A stretch of DNA of 64,000 bases from assembly GCA_965279735.1 (NCBI GenBank), contig OZ257260.1, forward strand, positions 1,674,001-1,738,000. Reading direction: 5' to 3'. The stretch is from CAIUGU01 sp965279735. GTDB taxonomy: Bacteria > Pseudomonadota > Gammaproteobacteria > Steroidobacterales > Steroidobacteraceae. The stretch's first letter is position 1, and every line of letters starts with the position of its first letter. A program made the position numbers and the translations under genes. Shown piece by piece: positions 1-8,745 of the stretch. Below the pieces are notes generated by a model. That model saw only the letters and a list, made by a program, of their open reading frames with translations, had not been told where the DNA came from and made no database searches.

Positions 1-46
1 GGCTCAGGATTACTATGCAGGTGGCTTGCCACTCACCGGAGGGATG

Positions 47-724
47 ATGCGTTCACTGCAAATGATCGCGCGGACAATGGTCGCGTTGCTGCCGCTGGTC
101 GCGATGGCGCAGGTCCCGCTGCCGGTCGAAAAGGAGTCACACCACAAGACACTGTTCAGGAATGATGAACTGCGCATTCTCGAAGTCATCGTACCGGTGG
201 GGATGGAAACGCTGGATCACCAGCATTCGAATGACATCGTCACCGTCTGCCTCGAATGCGGGGACAACACGCGAACACGCTCGCCCGGCGAACCCTGGAG
301 CGATATCCGCAGCCGCAAGGTTGGCCGCTCCGTGATTGCCGAGTATTCGGGCAAGCCCGCAGTACATGCAGTCCGCAATGTCGGACCCGAAGGCTATCGC
401 CTGTTCGCAGTTGAAAACCTGCGGCAGAAGGACTGGTCTGCGGGGACAACGCTCACCGCCCCTGCAACGACGCTTGCGGAAGAAGGTCGCTCTTTCCGCA
501 TCTATGACGTTCGTCTTGGAAACAATTCGACGACAACCGCCCATATCCACACCGTGCCCACGGTCGTGGTTCTACTCAACGGCACTGCCCTGGCAAGTGG
601 CGGTGGAAAAACGACGACCCTGAAGCAGCCCGGCCAGTGGGAAATCATCCCTCCCACCCAATCCCATGTCCTGAGCCTGGAGGGTCGTGAGGCCGCGAAT
701 CTGGTGGAGATCGAGGTTCGTTAA
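47..724 (+). CDS. Exported bicupin-like protein
   Basis: Small exported protein with two cupin-like halves. The first carries HQHSND after a VGMET-type strand and the second carries HIHTVP, the places where cupins hold metal-binding histidines. A signal peptide is visible (basic start, hydrophobic stretch, AMA-Q cleavage site). I chose the ATG at 47 because GGAGG at 38-42 gives workable spacing; an in-frame TTG at 26 and an ATG at 44 are alternatives. About 225 residues. Cupins bind metals and act in many reactions or as sensors; the substrate cannot be told. It stands alone ahead of the DUF5916 gene, 123 bases away. Family call is fairly secure, function unknown. Confidence 0.7.
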   Translation: MRSLQMIARTMVALLPLVAMAQVPLPVEKESHHKTLFRNDELRILEVIVPVGMETLDHQHSNDIVTVCLECGDNTRTRSPGEPWSDIRSRKVGRSVIAEYSGKPAVHAVRNVGPEGYRLFAVENLRQKDWSAGTTLTAPATTLAEEGRSFRIYDVRLGNNSTTTAHIHTVPTVVVLLNGTALASGGGKTTTLKQPGQWEIIPPTQSHVLSLEGREAANLVEIEVR

Positions 725-847
725 TCGCTCGTGATGTCAGCCCGCGTTCTCCTCGATCCCTGCATGGGAAAGTCATGGAGTTCGGCTCCGGCACTAATCT
801 ACGATGGCGCTGTCGGATGCGAGGTCAATGAATAACAAGGATCCCGG

Positions 848-3076
848 ATGCGCTTGCCTGTCCTGCTGCCTACCCTGCTTTCAGCCAGCCTGTTCTCCCC
901 CGTAGAAGCCCAGGAAGCCAATCCTCCCGACCCGCGGGGCCCGAAGTCGGCCAGAGCCACCCGGGTTGAGAGCCGGCCGGTCATCGATGGCCGCCTCGAC
1001 GAGGCTGTCTGGCAGCAGGCGGAACTCATCTCGGACTTCCACCAGATCCGCCCCGGCGATGGAACACCGACCACCGAGCGCACCGAGGTCTATGTCATTT
1101 ACGACAGCGATGCGATGTACATCGGGGCCCGGATGTACGACAGCGAGCCCGACCTGATCGCCGCCCCCACCATCCGGCATGGACAGGGATTTCCCAGCGA
1201 CGATCGGCTGGTCGTCATCCTCGATCCGTTCAACACCGGGCGCATGGGCTATCGTTTTGAAACCAATCTCAACGCCATGCGCCACGATGCGCTCTACCAG
1301 AACCCGACCCAGTTCCAGGGGGACTGGAGCACCATCTGGGACGTGGCGACCAGCATCGACGCCAAGAGCTGGGTGGCGGAGATGGAGATCCCGTTCAAGT
1401 CGTTGTCCTTTGATCCGGACATCACCGCCTGGGGCTTCAATTTCGGCCGCGGCATTCGTCGTCGGGGGGAGGAAGTCGCGTGGGTCTCATACAACCGCAC
1501 CTATAACCCGAGCACGCTGGGACAGCTCACCGGTTTGTCCGGCATGAATCAGGGCATGGGACTGGAAGTGGTGCCTTCCCTCACCGGCACCCGGCAGCGA
1601 CGTTTCAACCCGGAGCGTACGCAGGAAGAGTTCCAGCCTTCGCTCGATGCTTTCTATCGACTGACGCCTTCCCTGAATGCGGCGCTCACGATCAATACGG
1701 ATTTCTCAGCCACGGAAGTGGACAACCGGCAGGTGAACCTCACGCGCTTCAGCCTGTTCTTTCCGGAGAAGCGCGACTTCTTCCTGAACGATTCAGATCT
1801 GTTCCAGTTCGGCAATATCGGAGTCGTGGGGAACAACACGGGCAACAACGTGGCGGTAGTGCGTAGCGCCCGCGAGAATGGCCGTCCTTACTTCTCGCGC
1901 AAAATCGGCCTCAACCGTTTCGGCGAACCGGTCGACATCAACTACGGCGGCCGACTGAGTGGACGGGTGGGCCGGTGGAACATCGGGGCGCTCGCGATCC
2001 GCCAGGACGAATCCGAAGCTGTCGACGCCACTGACCTGTTCATCGGCCGCTTCTCTGCCAACGTGCTGCGGGACTGGACAGTGGGGACGATCTTCACGAA
2101 TGGCGATCCGGCCTCGAACAACGACAACTCGGTCGTCGGTGGCGACATCCACTATCTGAACAACCGTTTGCCCGGCGGCCAGAGCATTGAAGGCGAAGCC
2201 TGGTACCAGCGTTCCGAAACCCCCGGCCTGGAAGACGATGACGCTTCCTTCGGGATCGGCTTGCGGTCACCCAATACCAGCGGCTTGCGTGGCGGATTGG
2301 GGTTCAAGGAAATCCAGCGCAACTTCTTCCCGGCGATGGGCTACATCAATCGCACCGACATTCGCGACTACGCCGCCGACGTGGGCTACACGCGCTTCTA
2401 CCGGGGGAACTGGCTCCAGTCTTGGTTTGCCGGTTTCGACACGCAGGTCGTCGATGGCCTGGATGGCGAGCGGCAGAGCGAAATCTACGTCTATCGTCTT
2501 ACGGAAATCGAAACGAGCACCCGGCACAAGGCGCATGTGCGGTATCTCTCGAACCGGGAAGTGATCCAGCGTCCGTTCACGCTGTATTCCGAACCGGGGC
2601 GCACGATCGCCATTCAGCCCGGCGAATATTCCTTCGACCAGGCAGAATTCAGCGTGACGACCGCGGGGCAATTGCCTTTTTCCGGGAGCGTAACGGCGAC
2701 CATCGGCGATTTCTATGACGGCGACCGCACGGGCTACGCAACCACGTTCGCATGGAACCAGTCGCGCTACTTCCGGCTGTCAGCGACCTATGACTGGAAC
2801 AGCATCAGCCTGCCGCAAGGCGACTTCATCACGAAGCTGTCCACACTCACGACGCAAACCGCATTCTCGTCGACATTCTTCTGGGTGAATCTCCTGCAGT
2901 ACGACAACGTCTCAGAGGAATTCGGCGTCAACACCCGCTTCCAGTGGATTCCGCGCGCCGGCCAGGAAGGCTTCATCGTCCTCAACTACAACATGCAGGA
3001 TCGGGACAAGGACAACACCTTTGCCACCGCCTTTGTCGATACGAGCGTGAAGTTCCGCTACACCTTCAGGTTCTAG
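848..3076 (+). CDS. DUF5916 outer-membrane protein with CBM9-like N-terminal domain
   Basis: 742-residue exported protein. A signal peptide (residues 1-21, ending VEA-Q) is followed by a CBM9-like domain at about 35-210 (PVIDGRLDEAVW, YVIYDSDAMYIGARMYD), the arrangement typical of DUF5916 proteins. The rest is rich in alternating aromatic and polar strands and ends in VKFRYTFRF, a C-terminal phenylalanine of the kind BAM recognises, so the C-terminal part is probably an outer-membrane beta-barrel. CBM9-like domains often bind carbohydrate, but no ligand can be named. The stop codon overlaps that of the convergent metallo-hydrolase gene. Start ATG is preceded by AACAAGG. Confidence 0.8.
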   Translation: MRLPVLLPTLLSASLFSPVEAQEANPPDPRGPKSARATRVESRPVIDGRLDEAVWQQAELISDFHQIRPGDGTPTTERTEVYVIYDSDAMYIGARMYDSEPDLIAAPTIRHGQGFPSDDRLVVILDPFNTGRMGYRFETNLNAMRHDALYQNPTQFQGDWSTIWDVATSIDAKSWVAEMEIPFKSLSFDPDITAWGFNFGRGIRRRGEEVAWVSYNRTYNPSTLGQLTGLSGMNQGMGLEVVPSLTGTRQRRFNPERTQEEFQPSLDAFYRLTPSLNAALTINTDFSATEVDNRQVNLTRFSLFFPEKRDFFLNDSDLFQFGNIGVVGNNTGNNVAVVRSARENGRPYFSRKIGLNRFGEPVDINYGGRLSGRVGRWNIGALAIRQDESEAVDATDLFIGRFSANVLRDWTVGTIFTNGDPASNNDNSVVGGDIHYLNNRLPGGQSIEGEAWYQRSETPGLEDDDASFGIGLRSPNTSGLRGGLGFKEIQRNFFPAMGYINRTDIRDYAADVGYTRFYRGNWLQSWFAGFDTQVVDGLDGERQSEIYVYRLTEIETSTRHKAHVRYLSNREVIQRPFTLYSEPGRTIAIQPGEYSFDQAEFSVTTAGQLPFSGSVTATIGDFYDGDRTGYATTFAWNQSRYFRLSATYDWNSISLPQGDFITKLSTLTTQTAFSSTFFWVNLLQYDNVSEEFGVNTRFQWIPRAGQEGFIVLNYNMQDRDKDNTFATAFVDTSVKFRYTFRF

Positions 3077-4071
3077 AAAACATCCAGGTCATGCGCCTCG
3101 ACCACGGGGCCGTCGTAGTACATCTTCATTTCGGCAAGGGCTTCGGCTTCCGTGCCTGTGCCACCGCAGTCCGTGCCGGCCTGGTCGCAACCGGGGTTCG
3201 CACGGTGGTACAGCACCAGCAGCTTCGGGCGACTCTGCTTGGCAATGACGGCCAGCTCTTCAGTTGACGTGTGATATGCACGCCGGTACGCCTGCCACGG
3301 TGCAGTCACCCTTGCGGTTGATCCCATCGTGTAGATCTCGAAGATGAGCAGATCACATTGGTCGCACGCGGCAGTAAGCGCAGGCGTCGGCTTCGTGTCT
3401 CCGGAAATCACGATCGTCCTGTCGGGCGTATCGATGCGATAGCCGAATGCAATCCAGGGACCATGCTCGACCGGGATGGCCGTGACAGTGACGTTGTCAT
3501 CCTTGAGTACGACGCCCCCTTCTATCTCATGCACGTTGACCTGATAGCCGCGCGGTGGCGATGGCTGCAGATCATGGAGCCGTTGATCGATGTCCTCACC
3601 CCACGCCGCCTGGATCTTCTCGGTCATGGCAGCAGTGCCGCGAGGACCATAGAGCTCCAGTGGCTCCTGCCGTCCCATCACCCAGGGCGTCAGGATCAGG
3701 TCAGGCAATCCGAGCGTGTGGTCGGAATGAAGATGAGTGAGGAATGCGGTCTTCAGGTTGACCGAGTTCAGGGCCGGGATGCCTTTGCGCGTGGCTGCTG
3801 TCGCACGTCGCACAACCCCTGCTCCGGCATCGAAGAGATACGCGGAGCCATTGACCACAACTGCCGTGGCGGGACCCGCGCGATCCGGATCGGGTAGCGG
3901 TGTGCCCGTCCCCAGAAAGACGACCTGCGTCTGGCTCGAAGCAGCGATCGGCGCAGCAGCACTCGCTTCGGGTTCAGAGGTGGATGCCGTCGGTGCGGCC
4001 GTCTGGTCAGGAGTACAGCCACTCACCGCTACGGCCAGAACTGCCAACCAAAGAAGTTTCTCGCCGCGCAT
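3073..4071 (-). CDS. Exported MBL-fold metallo-hydrolase lipoprotein
   Basis: 332-residue lipoprotein with a metallo-beta-lactamase fold of the RNase Z/arylsulfatase type. The lipobox is in LAVAVSGC near residue 17, so the enzyme should be membrane-anchored outside the cytoplasm. The metal site begins with THLHSDH (HxHxDH) near residue 120; a later SGDT and a C-terminal YHRAN segment fit the remaining ligands. The start was set at the ATG before RGEKLLW, which follows a strong GGGGGGAG; the longer frame upstream has no signal peptide. The substrate is unknown. An extracytoplasmic location argues against tRNA processing and for a phosphodiesterase, sulfatase or lactonase role (inference). Confidence 0.8.
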   Translation of the reverse strand: MRGEKLLWLAVLAVAVSGCTPDQTAAPTASTSEPEASAAAPIAASSQTQVVFLGTGTPLPDPDRAGPATAVVVNGSAYLFDAGAGVVRRATAATRKGIPALNSVNLKTAFLTHLHSDHTLGLPDLILTPWVMGRQEPLELYGPRGTAAMTEKIQAAWGEDIDQRLHDLQPSPPRGYQVNVHEIEGGVVLKDDNVTVTAIPVEHGPWIAFGYRIDTPDRTIVISGDTKPTPALTAACDQCDLLIFEIYTMGSTARVTAPWQAYRRAYHTSTEELAVIAKQSRPKLLVLYHRANPGCDQAGTDCGGTGTEAEALAEMKMYYDGPVVEAHDLDVF

Positions 4072-4203
4072 CGCGCTCCCCCCTTTATCTTTATCAATAC
4101 GGACCGTTGAACAATAGCGCAGCCCGGTACGCCAAAACCAGCAGCGCCTTGCGTGGTACGTACATCGCGAACCCACGTCTTCAAGGAACTCGTGATAGGC
4201 GAG

Positions 4204-4971
4204 CTAACCTTCTTCTTCGATTCGCTGATGCACGCCGACCGCCCCACGTTGCCAGTAGGCAGCAGCCTTTATCCAGTCCTTGCCAATGCCACGCTCTTCC
4301 CGCAGGTAGCGACGAATCGTCCGGGCTGACTGCGATTCCAGCGCCACCCAGATGAAGCTTTGGCCTTGGGGAAAATCAACGGTGCGAAGCTGCTCGATGA
4401 GTTCGTATGCAGGCGACACCGGATTTGCTTTGCGCACCACCCGGATGACTTCGAGCGACGCCGGGCTTTGTAGCGGTGGCCAGTCGGATGCGGAATCCAC
4501 CTCAAAGAGAACAAGGGCGCGAGTGCTGCCGGGCAATTCCTCCAGCCGCCGGCTGATGGCCGGCAGTGCCGTCTCATCACCGATGAAAACGTGCGAGTCG
4601 ATACCTGCGGGCGAGAGAATCATCGAACCCTTGGGTCCGCCGACATCGAGCGAATCGCCCACCGCCACACGCATTGCCCAGCTAGCTGCAGGTCCCGCTT
4701 CGTGCAGGAAGAAATCGATCCAGAGTTCGTCCGCGACGGAATCATGGCGACGCGGAGTGAAATCGCGCATGGCTGCCGGCGTCCCTTCTTCCGGCGAAGG
4801 AAAGAACAGCTTGACGTGATCATCGAAACCCAGCGAGGTGAAGCCTTCGAGCTCGGCACCTTGCAACACGACCCGCACCATTTCCGGTGCGAGCCGTTCC
4901 ACGCGAGCCACCGTCAAGCGGCGGCGTTTCAACTCATGCCGGACGCGTGTGATATCAGGACCGTTACTCAC
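4204..4971 (-). CDS. Siderophore-interacting protein (NADPH-dependent ferric-chelate reductase, YqjH-like)
   Basis: 255-residue flavoprotein of the siderophore-interacting family, which reduces ferric siderophores to release iron in the cytoplasm. The FAD domain occupies about residues 10-125 with RDFTPRR, the family's variant of the R-x-Y-T flavin motif. The C-terminal NAD(P)H domain contains GDETALPAI near residue 135 and a helical tail with RRYLREERG. The start is GTG, whose bases overlap the stop of the PadR gene (GTGAGTAA), so the two are translationally coupled. The pairing and order suggest PadR represses its own operon and this reductase, as YqjI controls yqjH in E. coli, where the genes are divergent. 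Confidence 0.85.
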   Translation of the reverse strand: MSNGPDITRVRHELKRRRLTVARVERLAPEMVRVVLQGAELEGFTSLGFDDHVKLFFPSPEEGTPAAMRDFTPRRHDSVADELWIDFFLHEAGPAASWAMRVAVGDSLDVGGPKGSMILSPAGIDSHVFIGDETALPAISRRLEELPGSTRALVLFEVDSASDWPPLQSPASLEVIRVVRKANPVSPAYELIEQLRTVDFPQGQSFIWVALESQSARTIRRYLREERGIGKDWIKAAAYWQRGAVGVHQRIEEEG

Positions 4972-5596
4972 GCGCACCTCTCCCCGAGATCGCCTCGGCG
5001 GCCGCTTCGATGATCTTCCTGACGCGAGCCGTTTCCGTTTCGTCCCAGCCACCGCGATGGAACATGAGAGATGCCTTGAGGGTATGCATCGCATGATGCA
5101 GGTCTGGCGGAGGTGCCTCGCCCGACACCGCACGCGCTGCCATCTCCATCCGTGACAAGGCGCTCTTGAGAGCCGCGTCGTTCTCACGCAGGTAGCCCGC
5201 ACCTTCGGCGGTGACTTTGAAGAGTCGCTTCGTCCCCTCGGACGTGATCGATTCAAGGTGGCCCAGCTCTTCCAGCAACGTGAGCGTCGGATACACGGAC
5301 CCCGGGCTGGGCGCATAGGCCCCACCGAATTTCTGTTCGAGTTCCTTGATGAGCTCGTAACCGTGTCGCGGCTTTTCTTCGATCAGTGCAAGCAGTACCA
5401 GGCGCAGGTCGCCGGGCCCGAAAACCCGACCGCCGCCTCCACCGCCGCGACCGAAGGAACCACGCCCCGTGGGGCCTCGATCCTCAAAAGATCCGCGGCC
5501 TCCGCGCCCGTGCTTGCCACCACCCGGCCCGTGCCCGCGCTCCATGAAATGCTGCGAGTGCCTAATGAAATCATGAACATATCTTTTACCAAACAT
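4964..5596 (-). CDS. PadR-family repressor with Gly/His-rich N-terminal extension (YqjI-like)
   Basis: 210-residue PadR regulator. The winged helix begins with GDLRLVLLALIEEKPRHGYELI and continues through PSPGSVYPTL, the DNA-recognition region, to a C-terminal dimerisation helix. Before it lies a 50-60 residue low-complexity segment rich in Gly, Arg and some His (MERGHGPGGGKHGRGG, later a run of six glycines). E. coli YqjI has a comparable His/Cys-rich extension that senses nickel; here cysteines are absent and histidines few, so metal sensing is uncertain. ATG at 5596 was chosen; a TTG at 5608 is the alternative. A perfect 14-base palindrome lies about 36 bases upstream. Confidence 0.85.
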   Translation of the reverse strand: MFGKRYVHDFIRHSQHFMERGHGPGGGKHGRGGRGSFEDRGPTGRGSFGRGGGGGGRVFGPGDLRLVLLALIEEKPRHGYELIKELEQKFGGAYAPSPGSVYPTLTLLEELGHLESITSEGTKRLFKVTAEGAGYLRENDAALKSALSRMEMAARAVSGEAPPPDLHHAMHTLKASLMFHRGGWDETETARVRKIIEAAAEAISGRGARE

Positions 5597-5631
5597 GCGA
5601 ATTTCCAAATAGCTGACGTATCGTCGGAGAT

Positions 5632-5645
5632 AACGATATATCGTT
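5632..5645. promoter_or_regulatory. Perfect palindrome, probable PadR operator
   Basis: AACGATATATCGTT is a perfect 14-base palindrome. A further half-site TATCGT at 5619-5624 pairs with ACGATA at 5633-5638, so overlapping operators are possible. It lies just upstream of the PadR start in an AT-rich stretch unlike the surrounding DNA, as expected for an autoregulated promoter. That PadR binds here is inference. Confidence 0.6.
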
Positions 5646-5726
5646 TGTATGTATCCAACAATACGTCTTTACAATTATTGACGTTGCGCTGGGGTGCCTC
5701 AGTTCAGAGGCAAGGCTGGGCGGGAC

Positions 5727-6926
5727 TTACCTTCTTCCGGTGTCGATCAGTGCAGCAGAACTGATTTCCTTGAGCGAGCGCGCACTGCAACCGGCCATCG
5801 CCAGCCGCAATTCGTTGTTGAGCATTTCCAGCACGCGATTGACGCCCTGCTCGCCAAAAGCTGAAAGCCCCCAGACGTAGGGCCGGCCGATTCCGACAGC
5901 AGTGGCACCCAGGGCAAGCGCTTTGAAAACGTCCGTGCCGCGTCGGAATCCTCCGTCCACCAGCACGGGCACTCTTCCAGCCACACCCGCGATCACCTCA
6001 GGCAAGGACTCCATGGTGCTGCGACCACTCTCCGTCGCGCGACCGCCGTGGTTGGAAACCACGATTCCGTCCGCCCCGCTTTCAACGGCGAGAACAGCGT
6101 CTTCCCTGCTTTCCAGTCCCTTGACGAGGACCTTCATTTTCGTCACATCGCGGACACGCTTGACGAAATCCCAGGTGAGGGCCGGGGATTGCAGCCTCAC
6201 CCCTTTCGTTTCGATGCCGGCAAACATCGGCTTGGTGGGCACCACCGTGCCATTGCCACCCGGACCGGCGGCCCCATGGCAATCACTGCACACCCGCGTG
6301 TCCTTTCTCTGGAACCGCATCTGCGTAATCGGGTTACGTCCAGCAGGAAGGTCAATCGTGATTGCAACGGCAGGACAACCCGCGGCTTCAGCACGCTGCA
6401 GCAGCTTCGTCGTGACTGGAAAACTGTCGGTCGTATACAACTGGAACCAGACGGGTGCGCCCCGAGCCTTGATGACATCCTCGACCGATGAGGACGACTG
6501 GGTTGAAAGTATCTGCAAATGCCCGCGGGCTTTCGCGGCCCGGGCCGACGCTACTTCGCCTTCCGGATAGAAGGCTCCCTGACTGCTCAAGGGTGACAAC
6601 ACGATCGGCGAATTGAATTTCTCGCCGAACACCTCGGTCGTCATGTCGATGCGGCTCACATCAACCAGACGCCGGGTGCGCAACTGGTAACGCGCGAACC
6701 CTTCCCGGTTCGCCTTCAGCGTTTCATCGCCTTCCACGCCGGAAGCGAGATACCCCCAATGCGCAGGAGGCAAAATCCTCTGTGCCATCGCCTCGAAATC
6801 GAATACGTCGAGGGCATCCGATGCCTTGGCCAACATGCCGTCCTGTGCAAACAGCTCGGCGGGCGACAAGCCCGCGAGCAAGGGACTGGCAGCGAAGAAC
6901 TTCAGCAATGCACGCCGATTCGACAT
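5727..6926 (-). CDS. Exported FMN-dependent alpha-hydroxy-acid oxidase/dehydrogenase
   Basis: 399-residue member of the lactate/glycolate oxidase family, which oxidises L-2-hydroxy acids with FMN. The N-terminus (SNRRALLKFFAASPLLAGL) has a twin arginine and a hydrophobic stretch, suggesting Tat export; most relatives are cytoplasmic or membrane-associated. Core motifs are present: SPLSSQGAFYPEGE, TIDLPAGRN, VLVKGLESREDA, SNHGGR with the catalytic histidine, and VLVDGGFRRGTDVFKALALGA at the phosphate site. Unusually, CSDCHG sits near residue 220 in the variable loop and matches the CxxCH heme c signature. It begins 40 bases after the tannase-family gene and is probably in the same operon. Confidence 0.85.
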   Translation of the reverse strand: MSNRRALLKFFAASPLLAGLSPAELFAQDGMLAKASDALDVFDFEAMAQRILPPAHWGYLASGVEGDETLKANREGFARYQLRTRRLVDVSRIDMTTEVFGEKFNSPIVLSPLSSQGAFYPEGEVASARAAKARGHLQILSTQSSSSVEDVIKARGAPVWFQLYTTDSFPVTTKLLQRAEAAGCPAVAITIDLPAGRNPITQMRFQRKDTRVCSDCHGAAGPGGNGTVVPTKPMFAGIETKGVRLQSPALTWDFVKRVRDVTKMKVLVKGLESREDAVLAVESGADGIVVSNHGGRATESGRSTMESLPEVIAGVAGRVPVLVDGGFRRGTDVFKALALGATAVGIGRPYVWGLSAFGEQGVNRVLEMLNNELRLAMAGCSARSLKEISSAALIDTGRR

Positions 6927-6966
6927 GGCAACCGCCTTGGCCACACACAACGAGGGAAGGATCAGG

Positions 6967-8628
6967 TCAGGACTTCGTGCACTCAAAGCTGGCGGCGGCG
7001 TTGATGTCGCCTGAACCTGCGTATTTTGGCCACGCGGGATAGACACACATCGGACGCGTACGGCCGTTGTTGTCGGGTTTCGCATCGGTCACCACGAGCG
7101 TTGCCGGCGCCTGCCCTTTCTCGACCCAGGCTTCCAGGGTGCCGAGGGAATCCCATGACGCAACGAACTGGCCAGTACCATGGCCAAAGCCCGGAATCAT
7201 GTAGAACCGCAGGAAGTCATCGAGGCTTTCCTGGCCGAACTGCGCCACCAGTCGGTCGTAATAGTCGACTGTGTTGTAGGGCGTCACTGCCGAATCGACG
7301 GTGCCATGCATCAGCAGCAGCTTGCCACCGCGCGCCTTGAATGCCGAAATATCGACCACGTTGGCATCGATGAGATTCGAAATCGCTTGTAGACGATCCT
7401 TGTGGGCAGCGGGTTTGAAAGTCAGCGAATCGACAGTCGTATCCTTCGTGACGAAGAACCGCACCATCGGATCGGCCAGCACATACAGACCGAAGTCCTG
7501 CACCGGCGTAGGTGGAGAACTGGGCACGGCGCGAGTCCCGAATCCGAACAGACCCGTCCAGTCGCCACCTTCGAGGATTGGCCAGCGCGCGAACGAGCTG
7601 ATCCCGCCTTGAATGGGAAAGCCAAGGTCGAATCGGGAGTTGATGGTATTCACGACATTGATCTGCGCATCCGAAAGACACGTATCGCCGGTATTGGCAC
7701 CGCCCCGGCAGCGCAGGCTCGACAGTTTGAACGTCGACTGGCAACCGCCAAGATTGCTGATGACGCCATCCGTCGCGCCGTCCAGCCCGTCGCAGGTTGC
7801 CATCACGGATTTCTGGAGCAACGATACCTTGGCCGGATTCAACCAGCCTGCTCCACCCTTGGCATACACGGCCTGCGCCAGGTGATTGCCATCTGTCTGG
7901 AGCATCGTGAAGTTGTACACCGGATGTGTCGCAATGGCGCCGTCATAGTCCTGTGGCCAGCGCTGGATCGCCAGAAACACCTCGTGCCCGCCCTGCGAAT
8001 TGCCGGAGATATAGAAACGATCCGGCGTCTTGTCGTAACGCGCGCGCATCAGCACCAGCGCCACGTCGTGCGTCTTCTTCAACTGGTCGCCGCCAAAGTT
8101 GGCCAGCGCTTCATCGTTCAAGCCGAACGATCCATCCGCCACCTGGCCAGCGTGGCCCGAATCGCTGCCGAGCGTCACATAGCCCGCGGCGAGCGGCGTC
8201 GGCCCACCAACGGGACCAAACGAAATCTGGTTCAACCCGGTGACCACGGTGCCGTTGTAGCCCCCACCACCGAGTTGCAGAGCTTTGCCGTTCCACGTGC
8301 TGGGCAGGTTTACTTCAACGTTTATATCAGGCGCAGTGGTGTCGACAGGATGGATAGCTGCGAGAACCTTGCAGAATTCGCCGTTCTTGTTCTCGGCGTC
8401 GGTGGCAAGAACGAGCGAAGCCGCAGTCACATCAGCGCCCTGCGTTGCAAGTCCGATGTCCGCAGCAGCGATTTTCAGGCCGCTCAGCTTCGAACAACTT
8501 TCGCTTGCGGAGGGCTGCACATTGGCAGCAACGGGTTCCTTGCTTCCGCAACCCGCGAGCAGCCCCGCCAGCACCATTGCGGCAACGCAAGAATTCAACG
8601 GGATTCCAGGTTTATTAGTGTTCTGCAT
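6967..8628 (-). CDS. Tannase/feruloyl esterase family lipoprotein
   Basis: 553-residue esterase of the tannase/feruloyl esterase family, which cleaves gallate or hydroxycinnamate esters. The N-terminus has a lipobox (VLAGLLAGC). The alpha/beta-hydrolase nucleophile elbow is GNSQGG near residue 215; the family's LQLGGGGYNG, YVTLGSDSGH and C-terminal GFGHGTGQF histidine region are present, as are the paired cysteines typical of the lid. Start ATG follows GGGGAG. It lies between a duplicated CxxC secreted protein (118 bases upstream) and an exported hydroxy-acid oxidase (40 bases downstream), suggesting extracytoplasmic handling of plant-type phenolic esters (inference). Confidence 0.85.
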   Translation of the reverse strand: MQNTNKPGIPLNSCVAAMVLAGLLAGCGSKEPVAANVQPSASESCSKLSGLKIAAADIGLATQGADVTAASLVLATDAENKNGEFCKVLAAIHPVDTTAPDINVEVNLPSTWNGKALQLGGGGYNGTVVTGLNQISFGPVGGPTPLAAGYVTLGSDSGHAGQVADGSFGLNDEALANFGGDQLKKTHDVALVLMRARYDKTPDRFYISGNSQGGHEVFLAIQRWPQDYDGAIATHPVYNFTMLQTDGNHLAQAVYAKGGAGWLNPAKVSLLQKSVMATCDGLDGATDGVISNLGGCQSTFKLSSLRCRGGANTGDTCLSDAQINVVNTINSRFDLGFPIQGGISSFARWPILEGGDWTGLFGFGTRAVPSSPPTPVQDFGLYVLADPMVRFFVTKDTTVDSLTFKPAAHKDRLQAISNLIDANVVDISAFKARGGKLLLMHGTVDSAVTPYNTVDYYDRLVAQFGQESLDDFLRFYMIPGFGHGTGQFVASWDSLGTLEAWVEKGQAPATLVVTDAKPDNNGRTRPMCVYPAWPKYAGSGDINAAASFECTKS

Positions 8629-8745
8629 GATCGACTCCCCTGCGGATGTCCCGGATTCAGGTCTTGCCGCTTGTCTGTTCAGGCGCGAACAGTGCCACAG
8701 TGCGCACCATCGGTGCCAGTGATAACACTCGCGTGACAAGCGCAG

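Noticed and set aside
7402..8736. 444-codon open frame antisense to the tannase-family gene
   Set aside because: Same reason: the minus-strand gene has signal peptide, lipobox and active-site motifs, whereas this frame has none.
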